A stretch of 64,000 bases of DNA. Origin: an uncultured Bacilli bacterium (GTDB taxonomy: Bacteria; Bacillota_I; Bacilli_A; RF39; UBA660). The position numbers and the translations under genes are program-made. A model generated the notes under the pieces. It saw only the letters and a program-made list of their open reading frames with translations. It was not told where the DNA came from and did not search any database. Shown one piece after another: positions 19,009 to 27,405 of this stretch (position 1 is the stretch's first letter; each line of letters opens with the position of its first letter). The stretch covers positions 1 to 64,000 of the forward strand of contig CAKOHR010000002.1 in the NCBI GenBank assembly GCA_934085825.1. The letters run 5' to 3'.

Positions 19009-19188
19009 ATGAAGTTTAATAGTCCACGAAGTGGTTTTACTATAATCATTTTATTTATTCTTGGTGTTTTAATCTTTTATCAAGCATTAATTACTTTAAT
19101 ACTCCCTTTTAGATTTAATATTTTTATTCTTCTTTTAGAAATTTCTTTATTTTTCTTCTTCATGCTCAGAATTATATGGCCTTATTAA
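19009..19188 (+). CDS. Small membrane protein (59 aa)
   Basis: ATG at 19009 preceded by GGTGG at 6-nt spacing opens a frame of 59 codons. The product is a short basic N-terminus (MKFNSPRSG) followed by two hydrophobic segments and ends in IIWPY. No family is recognised. Its last 42 bp overlap the 3' end of the YsxE-like gene on the other strand, so either could be slightly shorter than drawn. Codon pattern and Shine-Dalgarno support it, but it could be chance. Confidence 0.5.
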   Translation: MKFNSPRSGFTIIILFILGVLIFYQALITLILPFRFNIFILLLEISLFFFFMLRIIWPY

Positions 19189-20034
19189 TTCTTCAGTTTT
19201 AAAAATATAATCTACAAGATTACTAATATTTTGACATCTATTGAATTCGTTTAAGCTTTTTGGACTAGTCGGAGGTAATGTTATTAATATAAATAATAAT
19301 TTTTTTTCATAATCAAGTAAAGGAAACTTATACATATATCTTGATAATATTTCACTAAATTCCATATTATTCCATTCTTTTTTATAAAGTTTTACTATAT
19401 CTATAACAGGTGTATCTACGATATAATTATCCCAGCTAATTAGTTTATTGTCTATTAAATGATTTAATTCTAAATTGTTGTGTACTAGTGCTACTCTAAT
19501 TTTATTTTCACTTGTAACTAAACTGTACCATTCATCAAGCTCTTTTTCAGCATACTTTAAGGATGCATCTAATTTATAAAAGTTTCTCATAAATAAATAA
19601 TTTGATGGCGACTGGTATATTTCATTAAAACCAATTTCATATAAAGTATTGTAATAGTTTGTTAAATAATTTATGTTACTTTTAATATCTTCGTATATTG
19701 ATTTAAATTTATCACTACTTACTTCTTTAAAATAGCTAGTTTTATTATGTAAACTAGCTATTAATTCTATTAAATCTTCACATTTTTGTTCCTTAGGAAG
19801 TTTTATATCTTCAATATACTCAAAGACATTTACTTCATCTCGAGATCCATCAATTATTTTGGGAAAATTTAGAAAACCTCGATTTGTAAGATATGTATAA
19901 AGCTCATTTATATCTTTGTTTTTAGGCTTTATGATGAAGTCACCACTGGTAGTTTCTATTATGGTTGTTTTACCTTTTATAGTATATTTATATGGCTTAT
20001 AAATTGCCTTTAATATTTCTAAACTTTTATTCAT
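19147..20034 (-). CDS. YsxE/CotS-like kinase-fold protein
   Basis: The 295-residue protein resembles the CotS/YsxE group of spore-coat-associated proteins with an aminoglycoside-phosphotransferase fold: an N-terminal lobe with GKTTIIETTSGDFIIKPK and a degenerate catalytic stretch ALVHNNLELNHLI (in place of HGDxxxxN) followed by ISWDNYIVDTPVIDIVKLY. The altered loop suggests a non-catalytic or specialised role. It overlaps the stop of the SpoVID-like gene by 8 bp; in Bacillus subtilis spoVID and ysxE are neighbours too, which supports the call. Confidence 0.7.
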   Translation of the reverse strand: MNKSLEILKAIYKPYKYTIKGKTTIIETTSGDFIIKPKNKDINELYTYLTNRGFLNFPKIIDGSRDEVNVFEYIEDIKLPKEQKCEDLIELIASLHNKTSYFKEVSSDKFKSIYEDIKSNINYLTNYYNTLYEIGFNEIYQSPSNYLFMRNFYKLDASLKYAEKELDEWYSLVTSENKIRVALVHNNLELNHLIDNKLISWDNYIVDTPVIDIVKLYKKEWNNMEFSEILSRYMYKFPLLDYEKKLLFILITLPPTSPKSLNEFNRCQNISNLVDYIFKTEELIRPYNSEHEEEK

Positions 20035-20740
20035 TAGATTCTGGTATTATTATTTTATCACCAAAAGCTATGGTACTTAAGTCGTTATATTCTCCTAATA
20101 TGGAATCTGATGTATTATATTTTAAACATATGGATTCAATTGTATCTGTTTCTTTCATTTCATGAATATGATATGTTACATAAACTTCTTCATTATCATT
20201 TATACTATCTAAAATAGTATTTTTGGCCTCTTCAGAAATATCTCTTTCTTCTTTTTCTGGTTCTTCAATTTTTTCTTCATTAATTTCTTTTGGCTTTTCT
20301 ACTTCGCTTTCTTCACTAGTATCTATTACTTTTTCTTCTTCTACTTCTCTATCTATTTCATCTAAAAGAGTGTCTAAAGCTTGCTCTTTTACTGGTTTAA
20401 ATAATGTTTCTTCCTCTTCTCTTTCTTCGGCATTAATGCTATATTCAATATTTACTCTAAGCGTATCATTTTCAATCACCTCATAAGTAAAATCTTGTAT
20501 TTCAAAATTAACACTACTCGTAGCAATGGGATTTGTCAAACTAACAGAAAAAGGTAAAACGTATTCAAAATGTTCTTTATTGACACTTACTTCATGCACT
20601 TTATATTCTCCAGATATAGTAAAATTACCTAAAACCTCTTTCTCATTTGCTGTGTAATCGTGTTCAAGTGAAACACTTAAAATTTCAGCTATATTGCTTT
20701 TAAATTTAACATCTTTTGTAAATGGTATAATACAATTCAT
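20027..20740 (-). CDS. SpoVID-like LysM protein
   Basis: Three parts in 237 residues: an N-terminal beta domain (1-120; VSLEHDYTANEKEVLGNF and similar) like the SpoVID/DUF3794-type coat domain, an acidic Glu-rich linker (120-185), and a C-terminal LysM domain (HEMKETDTIESICLKYNTS, then GDKIIIP). SpoVID is a spore-coat encasement protein that works with SafA. It precedes the YsxE-like gene in the same operon, and GGGAGG lies before its ATG. Whether the organism sporulates is not shown here. Confidence 0.7.
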   Translation of the reverse strand: MNCIIPFTKDVKFKSNIAEILSVSLEHDYTANEKEVLGNFTISGEYKVHEVSVNKEHFEYVLPFSVSLTNPIATSSVNFEIQDFTYEVIENDTLRVNIEYSINAEEREEEETLFKPVKEQALDTLLDEIDREVEEEKVIDTSEESEVEKPKEINEEKIEEPEKEERDISEEAKNTILDSINDNEEVYVTYHIHEMKETDTIESICLKYNTSDSILGEYNDLSTIAFGDKIIIPESNE

Positions 20741-20792
20741 ATCATTTTCCTCCCTTTAATAAAAATAATATGATAATTAAAAAAAGTTAGAA

Positions 20793-21452
20793 CTAGATAT
20801 GAAATCTCCTTTCTAACTCTGATTTTATTTGTTTTATATCAAATACTAATAAAAATACTAAAATTATAATACTAAGAATAACAGAAATATAGCTGGGCCA
20901 ATATACATTTATTTTATGCATTATGATGAGAATGCCAGGAACTAAACCAATAATAGAATTTATCATAGCGTAAAAGACAAATTCTTTTTTAAACTTTCTT
21001 TTAAAAACTAACATTATTAAGATACTAATCATGTAAATTACACATAAAAATGGTAAACAATAATTTATACTCCACATTTTAAATCCAGTGGATTTATCCC
21101 AGATATAAGATAATAATAAAATTGTCATCATTTCTAAAAATAACATTTTTATAAAGTTTTTTCTTCCACGAATGGCTTGAATTAAAGTAAGCCAAAAACT
21201 AAAGATTGCCAAGACAACAAAATAAGCCCAACTGATTTTACTACTTACTGAATAATTTATGAAAAGACAAATTAATGTAGCTATTAAAGAGCAAGCAAAT
21301 AATAATTTAAGTAATAAGTTTGGCCTTTTATAATCAAATATAGTCATAGGAAAAACATCTATGCCTTGATGGTTTTCTAAGGGGCTATTGCAAAGAGGAC
21401 AACTTTTTACTTCAGTATTTATGTTTACATTACATTTATTGCATTTAATCAC
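20793..21452 (-). CDS. DUF6320-type zinc-ribbon membrane protein
   Basis: N-terminal zinc ribbon (CNKC near the start, CPLC about 15 residues later), then roughly six hydrophobic segments filling the remaining 170 residues. The function is unknown. GTG at 21452 has AGAGGTG at normal spacing; a GTG at 21461 is the alternative. It is the last gene of a three-gene operon with an acyltransferase-like protein and an alpha/beta hydrolase, an arrangement I recall from other gut Firmicutes, which suggests a shared role in lipid or ester metabolism at the membrane. Confidence 0.7.
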   Translation of the reverse strand: MIKCNKCNVNINTEVKSCPLCNSPLENHQGIDVFPMTIFDYKRPNLLLKLLFACSLIATLICLFINYSVSSKISWAYFVVLAIFSFWLTLIQAIRGRKNFIKMLFLEMMTILLLSYIWDKSTGFKMWSINYCLPFLCVIYMISILIMLVFKRKFKKEFVFYAMINSIIGLVPGILIIMHKINVYWPSYISVILSIIILVFLLVFDIKQIKSELERRFHI

Positions 21453-22680
21453 TGTTTTCACCTCTCATATTGGTATTTATATAAACATCAATTCCATCAC
21501 TACTTAATGTTTTAAAGAAATTTCTTTCTATTTCACTATTTGTAAATTTAGAAGAAAAACTTATAACCATATTATCTTTATATGAACACATACACATTTG
21601 GATGCTTTCAGTACTTATAAATACATCAAAATAATCAATGTGTTTTTCATATACTTTAGGCATTTTAATGATACCAATATTAGATAATGTCATGGTTTGA
21701 TATTTACCTGCGATTTTATAAGCTAATTTTAAAACTAAATCTTTCATAAAAACAGGAATAAGTCTTAAAATAAATATGTTTTCCAGCATTAATGTACTGT
21801 TCATTTTAGCTTTAATGTTGTCTTTATCTAACTTTTTTTTAAATTCTTCTTTTACTACTTTTGATATATTTTCTATATCACTTTCTTTACCACTATAACT
21901 TATATTAACTACACTAAAAAAATTTCTTACTGTGTAGGATGGATAATAATTTCTAAGATTAACAGGCACAGTTATAACTATTGGCCGTTTGCTTCTTTTG
22001 CTTTTATTTACTTTAATACTTTTTATAAGGATACTTGTTAGATATTCGGTAATTGTAAGATCAAGTCTTTTAGCTTGTTCTTTTATTTTTTCTGTACTCA
22101 CTATACCTTCGATTATTTTAAGTTTATTTTCAATGTATTTTTCTTCTTTTATTTTATAGGCTTTTTTACTTTTTAAAGCTTTTTTAAAATGATTACTTTT
22201 ATATTTTGTAAAAGCATCTTCTTTTAGTTCTTTACTACTTCCTTCATTGATAATTTCGTTTGAATTTATCTTGTAAATAAGATTTAAATAGTTAGCTGTT
22301 AAACTTTTTAAAAAGAAAAGCGTACCTGTTCCATCAGTTAAAGAATGATCTACTTCTAAATTTATTCTTTTTTTGTAATAGGTTACTTCAAATAAATCAT
22401 TAGTATCTGGGATGCTACATGGAGTTTTAACTTCTTCTTTCACACTGTATGTTTTACTATTTTCTTCTAGGTAATACCAGAAAAATCCTTTCTTTAAACT
22501 GGATTTGAAAATGGGATATTCGTTTAAAGTTTTTTGTAATGCTTCATTTAATATTTCTTTATTTATATCTTCTTTAAGACATACACTAAATCTAAATATC
22601 TTTGGATCTTTTTTACTTTTTGATGGAGGAAATATTTTGGCTGCATTATCTAGTCTATACCATCTACTCAAAGGTATCAC
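21445..22680 (-). CDS. Condensation-like acyltransferase
   Basis: The 411-residue protein has the two-lobed chloramphenicol-acetyltransferase/condensation fold as in alcohol acetyltransferase-like proteins: DHSLTDGTGTLFFLKSL (H-x3-DG motif, near residue 112) is the catalytic segment, and TVPVNLRNYYPSYTVRNFFS matches the latch region. The likely reaction is acyl transfer to an alcohol or amine; the substrate is unknown. GTG at 22680 or TTG at 22671 may be the start; the latter has better spacing from AAGGGAAG. It overlaps both neighbours. Confidence 0.75.
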   Translation of the reverse strand: MIPLSRWYRLDNAAKIFPPSKSKKDPKIFRFSVCLKEDINKEILNEALQKTLNEYPIFKSSLKKGFFWYYLEENSKTYSVKEEVKTPCSIPDTNDLFEVTYYKKRINLEVDHSLTDGTGTLFFLKSLTANYLNLIYKINSNEIINEGSSKELKEDAFTKYKSNHFKKALKSKKAYKIKEEKYIENKLKIIEGIVSTEKIKEQAKRLDLTITEYLTSILIKSIKVNKSKRSKRPIVITVPVNLRNYYPSYTVRNFFSVVNISYSGKESDIENISKVVKEEFKKKLDKDNIKAKMNSTLMLENIFILRLIPVFMKDLVLKLAYKIAGKYQTMTLSNIGIIKMPKVYEKHIDYFDVFISTESIQMCMCSYKDNMVISFSSKFTNSEIERNFFKTLSSDGIDVYINTNMRGENSD

Positions 22681-23488
22681 TTCCCTTTAAAAAATCTATT
22701 GCTATATTACGGTATCTATGATCAACATTATTTGTTAAAAAACCATGGGTAGCTCCTTCGATATCTAAGTGTTTCACTGGTACTAAAAATCTTTCTAGTT
22801 TTTCCTTTAAAGCAATTCCTTCGTCATGAAGTGGATCTAAGGTTCCTGTAATAATAGTTGTTTTAGGAAAACCAAATAACCAAGTGTTTTTTAATAAATT
22901 TACATATGGATTTTTATAATCTTTGGCATTTTTTAAATAAAGGCTTAAATAATCACGAAGAGATTCTTTTGTTAACATGGTTTTTCCACTATTTCTGATA
23001 ACAGATTTATATTTTGTTTTACTCGTATAATCTGTTTGCGTGGCAGGATAAACTAAAATTACTTCTTTAAATTTAAGTTTTCGATTTTTTATGGCAACTG
23101 CAAAAGCAAGATTAGCTCCGGCAGAATCTCCCATTATAGAAACATTATTATGCTTTTGACAAATCTTGGCACAAACCATCTCAATTTCATTTAAACTTTC
23201 AGGAAATTTATGTTCAGGGGCTAATAAATAATCTAGTGAGATAACGCAAGCATCTAATTCTTTGGCTATCTTATAACAAATATTACTATGAGTATTTATG
23301 GAGCCAGAAACCCAACCTCCACCATGTAAATATATAATTATTTTGTTATTTTGGATTTTATTAAAAACTCTAGCATTAGTATTTAGTATTTTGATATCTT
23401 CATAATTTTTCTTTGCTACAGTATTTAAACTAGTTAATTCATCTATTTTACGATATAGTTCTATGTTGTTTTTTATGGATATTTTCAT
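22664..23488 (-). CDS. Alpha/beta hydrolase (HSL-type esterase)
   Basis: Hormone-sensitive-lipase-type esterase of 274 residues. The oxyanion-hole motif HGGGWVSGS lies near residue 57, the nucleophile elbow GDSAGAN near 119, the acid in ITGTLDPLHDEG, and the catalytic His in EGATHGF near 258. All catalytic residues are present. It is first in the operon with the acyltransferase and DUF6320 gene. It may remove acyl groups put on by its neighbour, which is inference. Confidence 0.88.
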   Translation of the reverse strand: MKISIKNNIELYRKIDELTSLNTVAKKNYEDIKILNTNARVFNKIQNNKIIIYLHGGGWVSGSINTHSNICYKIAKELDACVISLDYLLAPEHKFPESLNEIEMVCAKICQKHNNVSIMGDSAGANLAFAVAIKNRKLKFKEVILVYPATQTDYTSKTKYKSVIRNSGKTMLTKESLRDYLSLYLKNAKDYKNPYVNLLKNTWLFGFPKTTIITGTLDPLHDEGIALKEKLERFLVPVKHLDIEGATHGFLTNNVDHRYRNIAIDFLKGSDTFE

Positions 23489-23527
23489 AATTTACCACCA
23501 CTTTAATTTTATCACAAACTTAAAAGA

Positions 23528-23551
23528 AAAAATAGATTTTACTCTATTTTT
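23528..23551. terminator. Hairpin terminator upstream of the esterase gene
   Basis: Stem AAAAATAGA/TCTATTTTT (23528-23536, 23543-23551) with a 6-nt loop. It can end transcription coming from the YhcG remnant. A 35-codon open stretch lies between 23555 and 23660 (minus, ending VERLMLQK) without a start and with no recognised family. Confidence 0.55.
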
Positions 23552-23663
23552 GAAGCATTAGCCTTTCTACTTTGATTTTTGATAGGCATATTTTACTTAC
23601 ACTTTCTATTGTTTTACTTTCTAAATATTTCACATTTTCAACTCCATATCTATAACTATTAAA

Positions 23664-24430
23664 TCATATTAATTCATATTCTCTAGCAATTATTCTATCA
23701 TCAGAACAATATTTAATTACATACTCATTATCTTGCTTACAAATAATAATTCCTACAGTATCGCTTTCTTCAATTGTTTTAATATTTTTATCAATACAAT
23801 TCATATAAATCATAATTTGGCCAGTATGTTCCTTCTTAAGTTCAGTAATCTTTAATTCTACAACTACATAACATTTGTGCTTAATATTATATAAAAGCAA
23901 ATCTATATAATTATATCTATTAGACAATTTAATTGGATACTCGCTTTTCATGCAAGATCTATAACATCAGATTCATCTTTCTTTATTATCTTATTTTTGG
24001 CAGATTCCGGCAATCTTTCATATTCATTAGATTTTATCCTTTCTCTTAACTGCCTAACTGACAAGTTTTGTTGCTCACTAATTTTGATATAATATGTAAT
24101 TTTATAAATATCATCAAATTTTAAAATCTCATCATAATGACTCCATGATAATTTTGCCGACAGTGTCGGCAATTTTTCTTCAGATACAAAACTGTAATAT
24201 TTTAACATTCTATACAGTAATCTAACACTATAGTTTTTATTTAAATCAAATTTTAATTTTTGAGAATATGCTTTTATTATTCCTTCACCATAATGTTTGC
24301 CTGCTTCACTTAATATTTTCCCAACATTATAGTAAGAATTCAAATCATTTCTGTTGATTGAATAATTCTTAACAGTTCTATTTATTTCGTTATTTATTAA
24401 TTCATTTTTTATCTCATTATAATAATTCAT
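23664..24430 (-). pseudogene. YhcG-type PD-(D/E)xK nuclease gene, internally deleted
   Basis: Two frames together match the YhcG/DUF1016 nuclease family. 24430-23948 codes the N-terminal winged-helix region (SYYNVGKILSEAGKHYGEGI, then SWSHYDEIL, ending DVIDLA). 23951-23664 codes the C-terminal nuclease core (YNYIDLLLYN, VVELKITELKKEHTGQI, GIIICKQDNEYVIKYC). A full member has about 340 residues; here about 50-60 residues between the halves are missing and the frame changes at the junction. Each half could still be translated (ATGA overlap), but a working nuclease is unlikely. Confidence 0.75.
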
Positions 24431-24652
24431 GTATTACTCCTTTCTACAGACTACAATTCTCTATTTTTACTTCAAATATATTTTTCCTCTCACTTTATAT
24501 ATTTCCTAAACGGTCTTATTTTTCCCCTTTTTTTGAAAAGTTTTTATTATTGCAACAACTAATAACTAAAAATAAAAGATATATTAGGCAAAATACGTAT
24601 ATTTTTTTATATTAATGTATATGTTAAAAAGTGTAAAACACCTATCAAACTG

Positions 24653-24681
24653 AAAAAAAGATAGTTTTTTTCAAAACTACC
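24653..24681 (-). terminator. Terminator of spoIVB
   Basis: Minus strand: GGTAGTTTT, GAAA loop, AAAACTATC (24681-24660), then seven Us. It includes the stop codon. The gap from 24431 to 24652 shows no gene. Confidence 0.8.
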
Positions 24682-25648
24682 TTTCCCCCTCTTCGAGCAT
24701 AGTTGTAATAAATAATCCATAACCTGTGACGGGATTATCAATAATAACATGTGTTACAGCTCCGATAATTTTATTATTTTGAATAATCGGAGAACCACTC
24801 ATTCCTTGTACTACTCCCCCAGTTTTATCAAGTAATTCTTCATCAGTTATTTTAAATGATATATTTTTTACTTTAGCTGTTTCATCTACTTTGGTTATTT
24901 CTATGTCAAAATATTTTATATTCTCTTTACTTAGTACCGTGGCAATTTGGGCTTTTCCCACCTTAACTTCATTTTTTTCTGCTACTTCCATAGTTTCTTT
25001 ATTGGGAAGTTCTGCACTATATAGTCCATATATTCCTACATTTGTATTTTTCATTATATCACCATACTTAGTATTATAATAGAATTTAGCATTCTTACTT
25101 CCAGCATATCCAACTCTACTTTTATCTATACTTGTTATATAGTTTCTAAATATAGTTCCTTTTTTTATTTCTACAATATTGTTTGTACTACTTTCTATAA
25201 TTTCATGCCCTAAAGCTCCGAATATTTTTGTTTCAGGATCAATGTAGGAAAGCGTTCCCGTACCTGTAATACTATCTTTAACATATAAACCTGTTTTATA
25301 AATGTCTTCATCTTTAATTAATTCTAATTTACTTGTTTTTTCTTTACCATCTCTTTTTAATGTTACTATTACTTCTTTATCGTTAACATTTTCTTCAATG
25401 GCTTTTGTAAGTTCATCAATAGTATTTACATATGTATCATTTATTTTAATAATGTAATCTCCAGCTTTTATAGTGGGATTACCTTTATTGTATTTACCAT
25501 TTACTTGATAAAACCCTATTACCATAACACCATCACTATTTACTTCAATACCTAATGTTTCACCCCCAGGTATTATGTAATTTGAGTATGCTAAAATATT
25601 TATTGGTAATAATAACCAACCAATTAATAATAATTTAATTTTCTTCAT
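24677..25648 (-). CDS. spoIVB: SpoIVB-like serine peptidase (S55)
   Basis: In spore formers SpoIVB is the forespore peptidase that triggers pro-sigma-K processing. The 323 residues comprise a signal/anchor (1-21), a PDZ domain (about 25-110; GGETLGIEVNSDGVMVIG, then AGDYIIKIN), and the S55 core with TGTLSYIDPETKIFGALGHE (catalytic His near 148) and GVVQGMSGSPIIQNNKIIGA (nucleophile Ser near 281), ending DNPVTGYGLFI. All signature residues are kept, arguing for an active enzyme. AGGTGATTAG precedes the ATG. It borders the DGR but has its own terminator. Confidence 0.88.
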   Translation of the reverse strand: MKKIKLLLIGWLLLPINILAYSNYIIPGGETLGIEVNSDGVMVIGFYQVNGKYNKGNPTIKAGDYIIKINDTYVNTIDELTKAIEENVNDKEVIVTLKRDGKEKTSKLELIKDEDIYKTGLYVKDSITGTGTLSYIDPETKIFGALGHEIIESSTNNIVEIKKGTIFRNYITSIDKSRVGYAGSKNAKFYYNTKYGDIMKNTNVGIYGLYSAELPNKETMEVAEKNEVKVGKAQIATVLSKENIKYFDIEITKVDETAKVKNISFKITDEELLDKTGGVVQGMSGSPIIQNNKIIGAVTHVIIDNPVTGYGLFITTMLEEGER

Positions 25649-25692
25649 CTAATCACCTATCTATACTTATTATGGATAATTTTAGATAAATT

Positions 25693-25715
25693 AAAAAGCC
25701 AATTATTGGCTTTTT
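25693..25715. terminator. Terminator of the DGR operon
   Basis: Perfect stem AAAAAGCCAA/TTGGCTTTTT (25693-25702, 25706-25715) with a 3-nt loop. It ends transcripts of target gene 1 on the minus strand. Confidence 0.85.
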
Positions 25716-25751
25716 GTATAAAATGATATAACTTGTTCGTGATTTGGATAT

Positions 25752-25787
25752 CGGCGGCGTGGGGCGGATACTCCCGCCAGATGCGCT
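25752..25787. repeat. GC-rich hairpin element downstream of DGR target 1
   Basis: GGCGG-ATACTC-CCGCC (25763-25778) within about 36 bp of very GC-rich sequence in an AT-rich genome, 14-50 bp after the target stop. Near-identical copies follow target 2 (29275-29311) and target 4 (58495-58530). Hairpins downstream of variable regions are known DGR retrohoming elements. Confidence 0.7.
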
Positions 25788-25800
25788 TATCTTTAGTTTC

Positions 25801-26940
25801 TCACATCCCTATTATATATGGCTTATCTAATGTTCCTTCTCCATCAATTTTATACACAGAAGCGTCTAGATACAAGACTGGACGAGCCTCATTCCCATCG
25901 TACGCGATGTCATAGAGCAGGCGACCGGTGTGGCTAAGAATGAACGCATAGTGGATGCCGTCTAAATAATAAGGCGTAAGTGTCCATTCAATTCCTCTTC
26001 CATACAGCCAACTTTGTCCTGCACATGCGCTACTGTTATAAGAACCTAAATTTGTTGTTCTTGCACAACTACTTGCTAACACACTATATCCATAATCACT
26101 TGGATACATTAGTCCTATATATCCTGTAGTTGTTGTTGGTCTTCCACTAGATACTGTTGTTCCTCTTTCATATCCATAAAAAGCTTCAGCGGTTGCACTT
26201 GTACTTGAATATTCACCTAGATACCATGTTACATTTGCTATCATACTTCTATAACCAGATTGTATCCCTTTTTTAGTATAATCACAATTGATTGATATGG
26301 AACTATAGCCATAACAATATCCTGAACTCGTTCCATCTTGGGCATTATAGTAAGCACCATTAAGTAGTTTATTCAAATTAGCTGCTGTCCAATCATTTGT
26401 CTCTAAATCATTATGCCTTGCAAGTGCACCTAACACATCTGCTCTTATTATTTTTACCAAGTTCTTTCCGCTTTGTCCATGAGAACCACTATCAAACACT
26501 CCGATTATTCTCCAATACTCATTATTGAACCACACATAATTATTTGGATTTATTCCTTCGTACCTGTATCCATTTTCATTTACTACTTGTCCTGTCCCTT
26601 GTGTTGTTCCTGCAAGTCCTATTATATAATCATTTAAATATGTTTTTGTAATTGTTTCAAACTTAATATCACATGATACATCACCAGTTATATTTTCGAT
26701 TGATAATTTCCAATCATCATATAACCATTTTCCATCTGCACCATCACATGATACATTTGCTTTATATAATCCTTTAGATGGAAAAGATGTTATACTTTTT
26801 CCATCTAAAGATAAAGCATATAATATTCCATCTTTTTTAAATGTATGTTTATTATTAGTATTATTATTTAGAGCAATAATACTAATGAATAATACTATCA
26901 ATATAATTCCTACACTTACTATTTTAATTCTCTTTTGCAT
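25801..26940 (-). CDS. DGR target protein 1 (surface, C-terminal variable region)
   Basis: Secreted or anchored protein of 379 residues: N-terminal membrane helix (6-24), a short Cys-containing beta region, then a domain of about 230 residues starting near YEGINPNNYVWFNNEYWRII and ending with the variable stretch and ARPVLYLDASVYKIDG. The domain looks like the lectin-like/FGE-like displays that DGRs diversify; fold assignment is inference. It is nearly the same as target 2 outside the variable part. It starts after GGAGG, overlapping the end of the small upstream ORF. Diversity lies in codons after EWTLTPY. Confidence 0.85.
   Translation of the reverse strand: MQKRIKIVSVGIILIVLFISIIALNNNTNNKHTFKKDGILYALSLDGKSITSFPSKGLYKANVSCDGADGKWLYDDWKLSIENITGDVSCDIKFETITKTYLNDYIIGLAGTTQGTGQVVNENGYRYEGINPNNYVWFNNEYWRIIGVFDSGSHGQSGKNLVKIIRADVLGALARHNDLETNDWTAANLNKLLNGAYYNAQDGTSSGYCYGYSSISINCDYTKKGIQSGYRSMIANVTWYLGEYSSTSATAEAFYGYERGTTVSSGRPTTTTGYIGLMYPSDYGYSVLASSCARTTNLGSYNSSACAGQSWLYGRGIEWTLTPYYLDGIHYAFILSHTGRLLYDIAYDGNEARPVLYLDASVYKIDGEGTLDKPYIIGM
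25886..25977 (-). repeat. DGR variable region 1 (VR1)
   Basis: Segment of target 1 aligned with VR2-VR4 and the template. It is 3 bp longer than the others. Codons at diversified sites are spread over all bases (GAC, ATC, CAC, TAT, CGC, CTC), while GCG, TTC, GGT, CTG and GGG codons are fixed. It is followed on the gene's 3' side by the 17-mer GTCCAGTCTTGTATCTA common to all four targets. Confidence 0.75.
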
Positions 26941-27182
26941 AAGACCTCCAACAATTCTATTAATTTTACTTTCAAATATAATTCATTATATTTATTATTT
27001 TTATAACAATTTATTTCTTCTATTTCTAAATTATTTAGATAAATTGTATTTACTTCTTTAATACCAAAATAGTTTACTATTTTAGCATCTTCTTCAAAAG
27101 AAATATAATTGTTATTTTTATCTTTTATTAAAATTACATAATCTTTATATATTTTTTTAATTATTAAATATCTTTCTTTCAT
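26919..27182 (-). CDS. Small unknown ORF between template repeat and target 1
   Basis: The ORF codes 87 residues from ATG 27182, beginning MKERYLIIKKIYKDYVILIK; it is basic and beta-rich by eye, with no recognised family. The frame is open back to an ATG at 27275, but that extension spans a perfect hairpin (27210-27231) and reads poorly, so the shorter form is preferred. It overlaps the target 1 start by 22 bp, so it is probably co-translated with it. It is placed like a DGR accessory gene, but there is no evidence of function. Confidence 0.45.
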   Translation of the reverse strand: MKERYLIIKKIYKDYVILIKDKNNNYISFEEDAKIVNYFGIKEVNTIYLNNLEIEEINCYKNNKYNELYLKVKLIELLEVLCKRELK

Positions 27183-27209
27183 AACTAATATAAATATAAT
27201 AGACCCATA

Positions 27210-27231
27210 GGAAAAGTCCTTAGACTTTTCC
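27210..27231. other. Hairpin downstream of the template repeat
   Basis: Perfect 9-bp stem GGAAAAGTC/GACTTTTCC (27210-27218, 27223-27231) with a 4-nt loop, about 100 bp after the template repeat in the direction of transcription. No U-run follows. It might define the 3' part of the template RNA. Confidence 0.5.
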
Positions 27232-27334
27232 GTATCTATTTTCTTTTTAAGGATTTTATCCTTTGGATAATTCATGTTCTTTATGCCCTTTTACATCCCT
27301 TAGAATAATAAACATTTAACATAATGAGCTCAGA

Positions 27335-27405
27335 AAGCACCATTCCCATTGTTCGCGCTGTTGTTGCTTTCATTGAACACATTGTTGCTGTTTGAAGAAT
27401 TAGGC
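27335..27405 (-). repeat. DGR template repeat (TR)
   Basis: Begins about 19 bp after the RT stop. On the minus strand it reads as runs of AAC/AAT codons (CCT AAT TCT TCA AAC AGC AAC) up to GGGAATGGTGC. Over the first 14 codons (27401-27360) it differs from VR2 at 10, VR4 at 8 and VR3 at 16 bases; 33 of these 34 differences are at template adenines, the DGR hallmark. It lacks 18 bp present in VR2-VR4 and does not carry the conserved 3' flank of the VRs, so it may be a shortened or second-rank template. Confidence 0.85.

Noticed and set aside
25752..25787. GC-rich repeats as integron attC sites or rho-independent terminators
   Set aside because: There are no attC core boxes or integrase gene, and no U-run after the stem; a separate true terminator lies further downstream at 25693.
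27182..27275. N-terminal extension of the small ORF before target 1
   Set aside because: It crosses a perfect 9-bp hairpin and reads Lys-rich with little structure; the ATG at 27182 is a simpler start.
27335..27405. Reading the template repeat as a broken variable region of a lost target
   Set aside because: Diversified positions are almost uniformly AAC/AAT in this copy and scattered in the targets, the direction expected for template to target. Its missing 3' anchor still leaves some doubt about activity.
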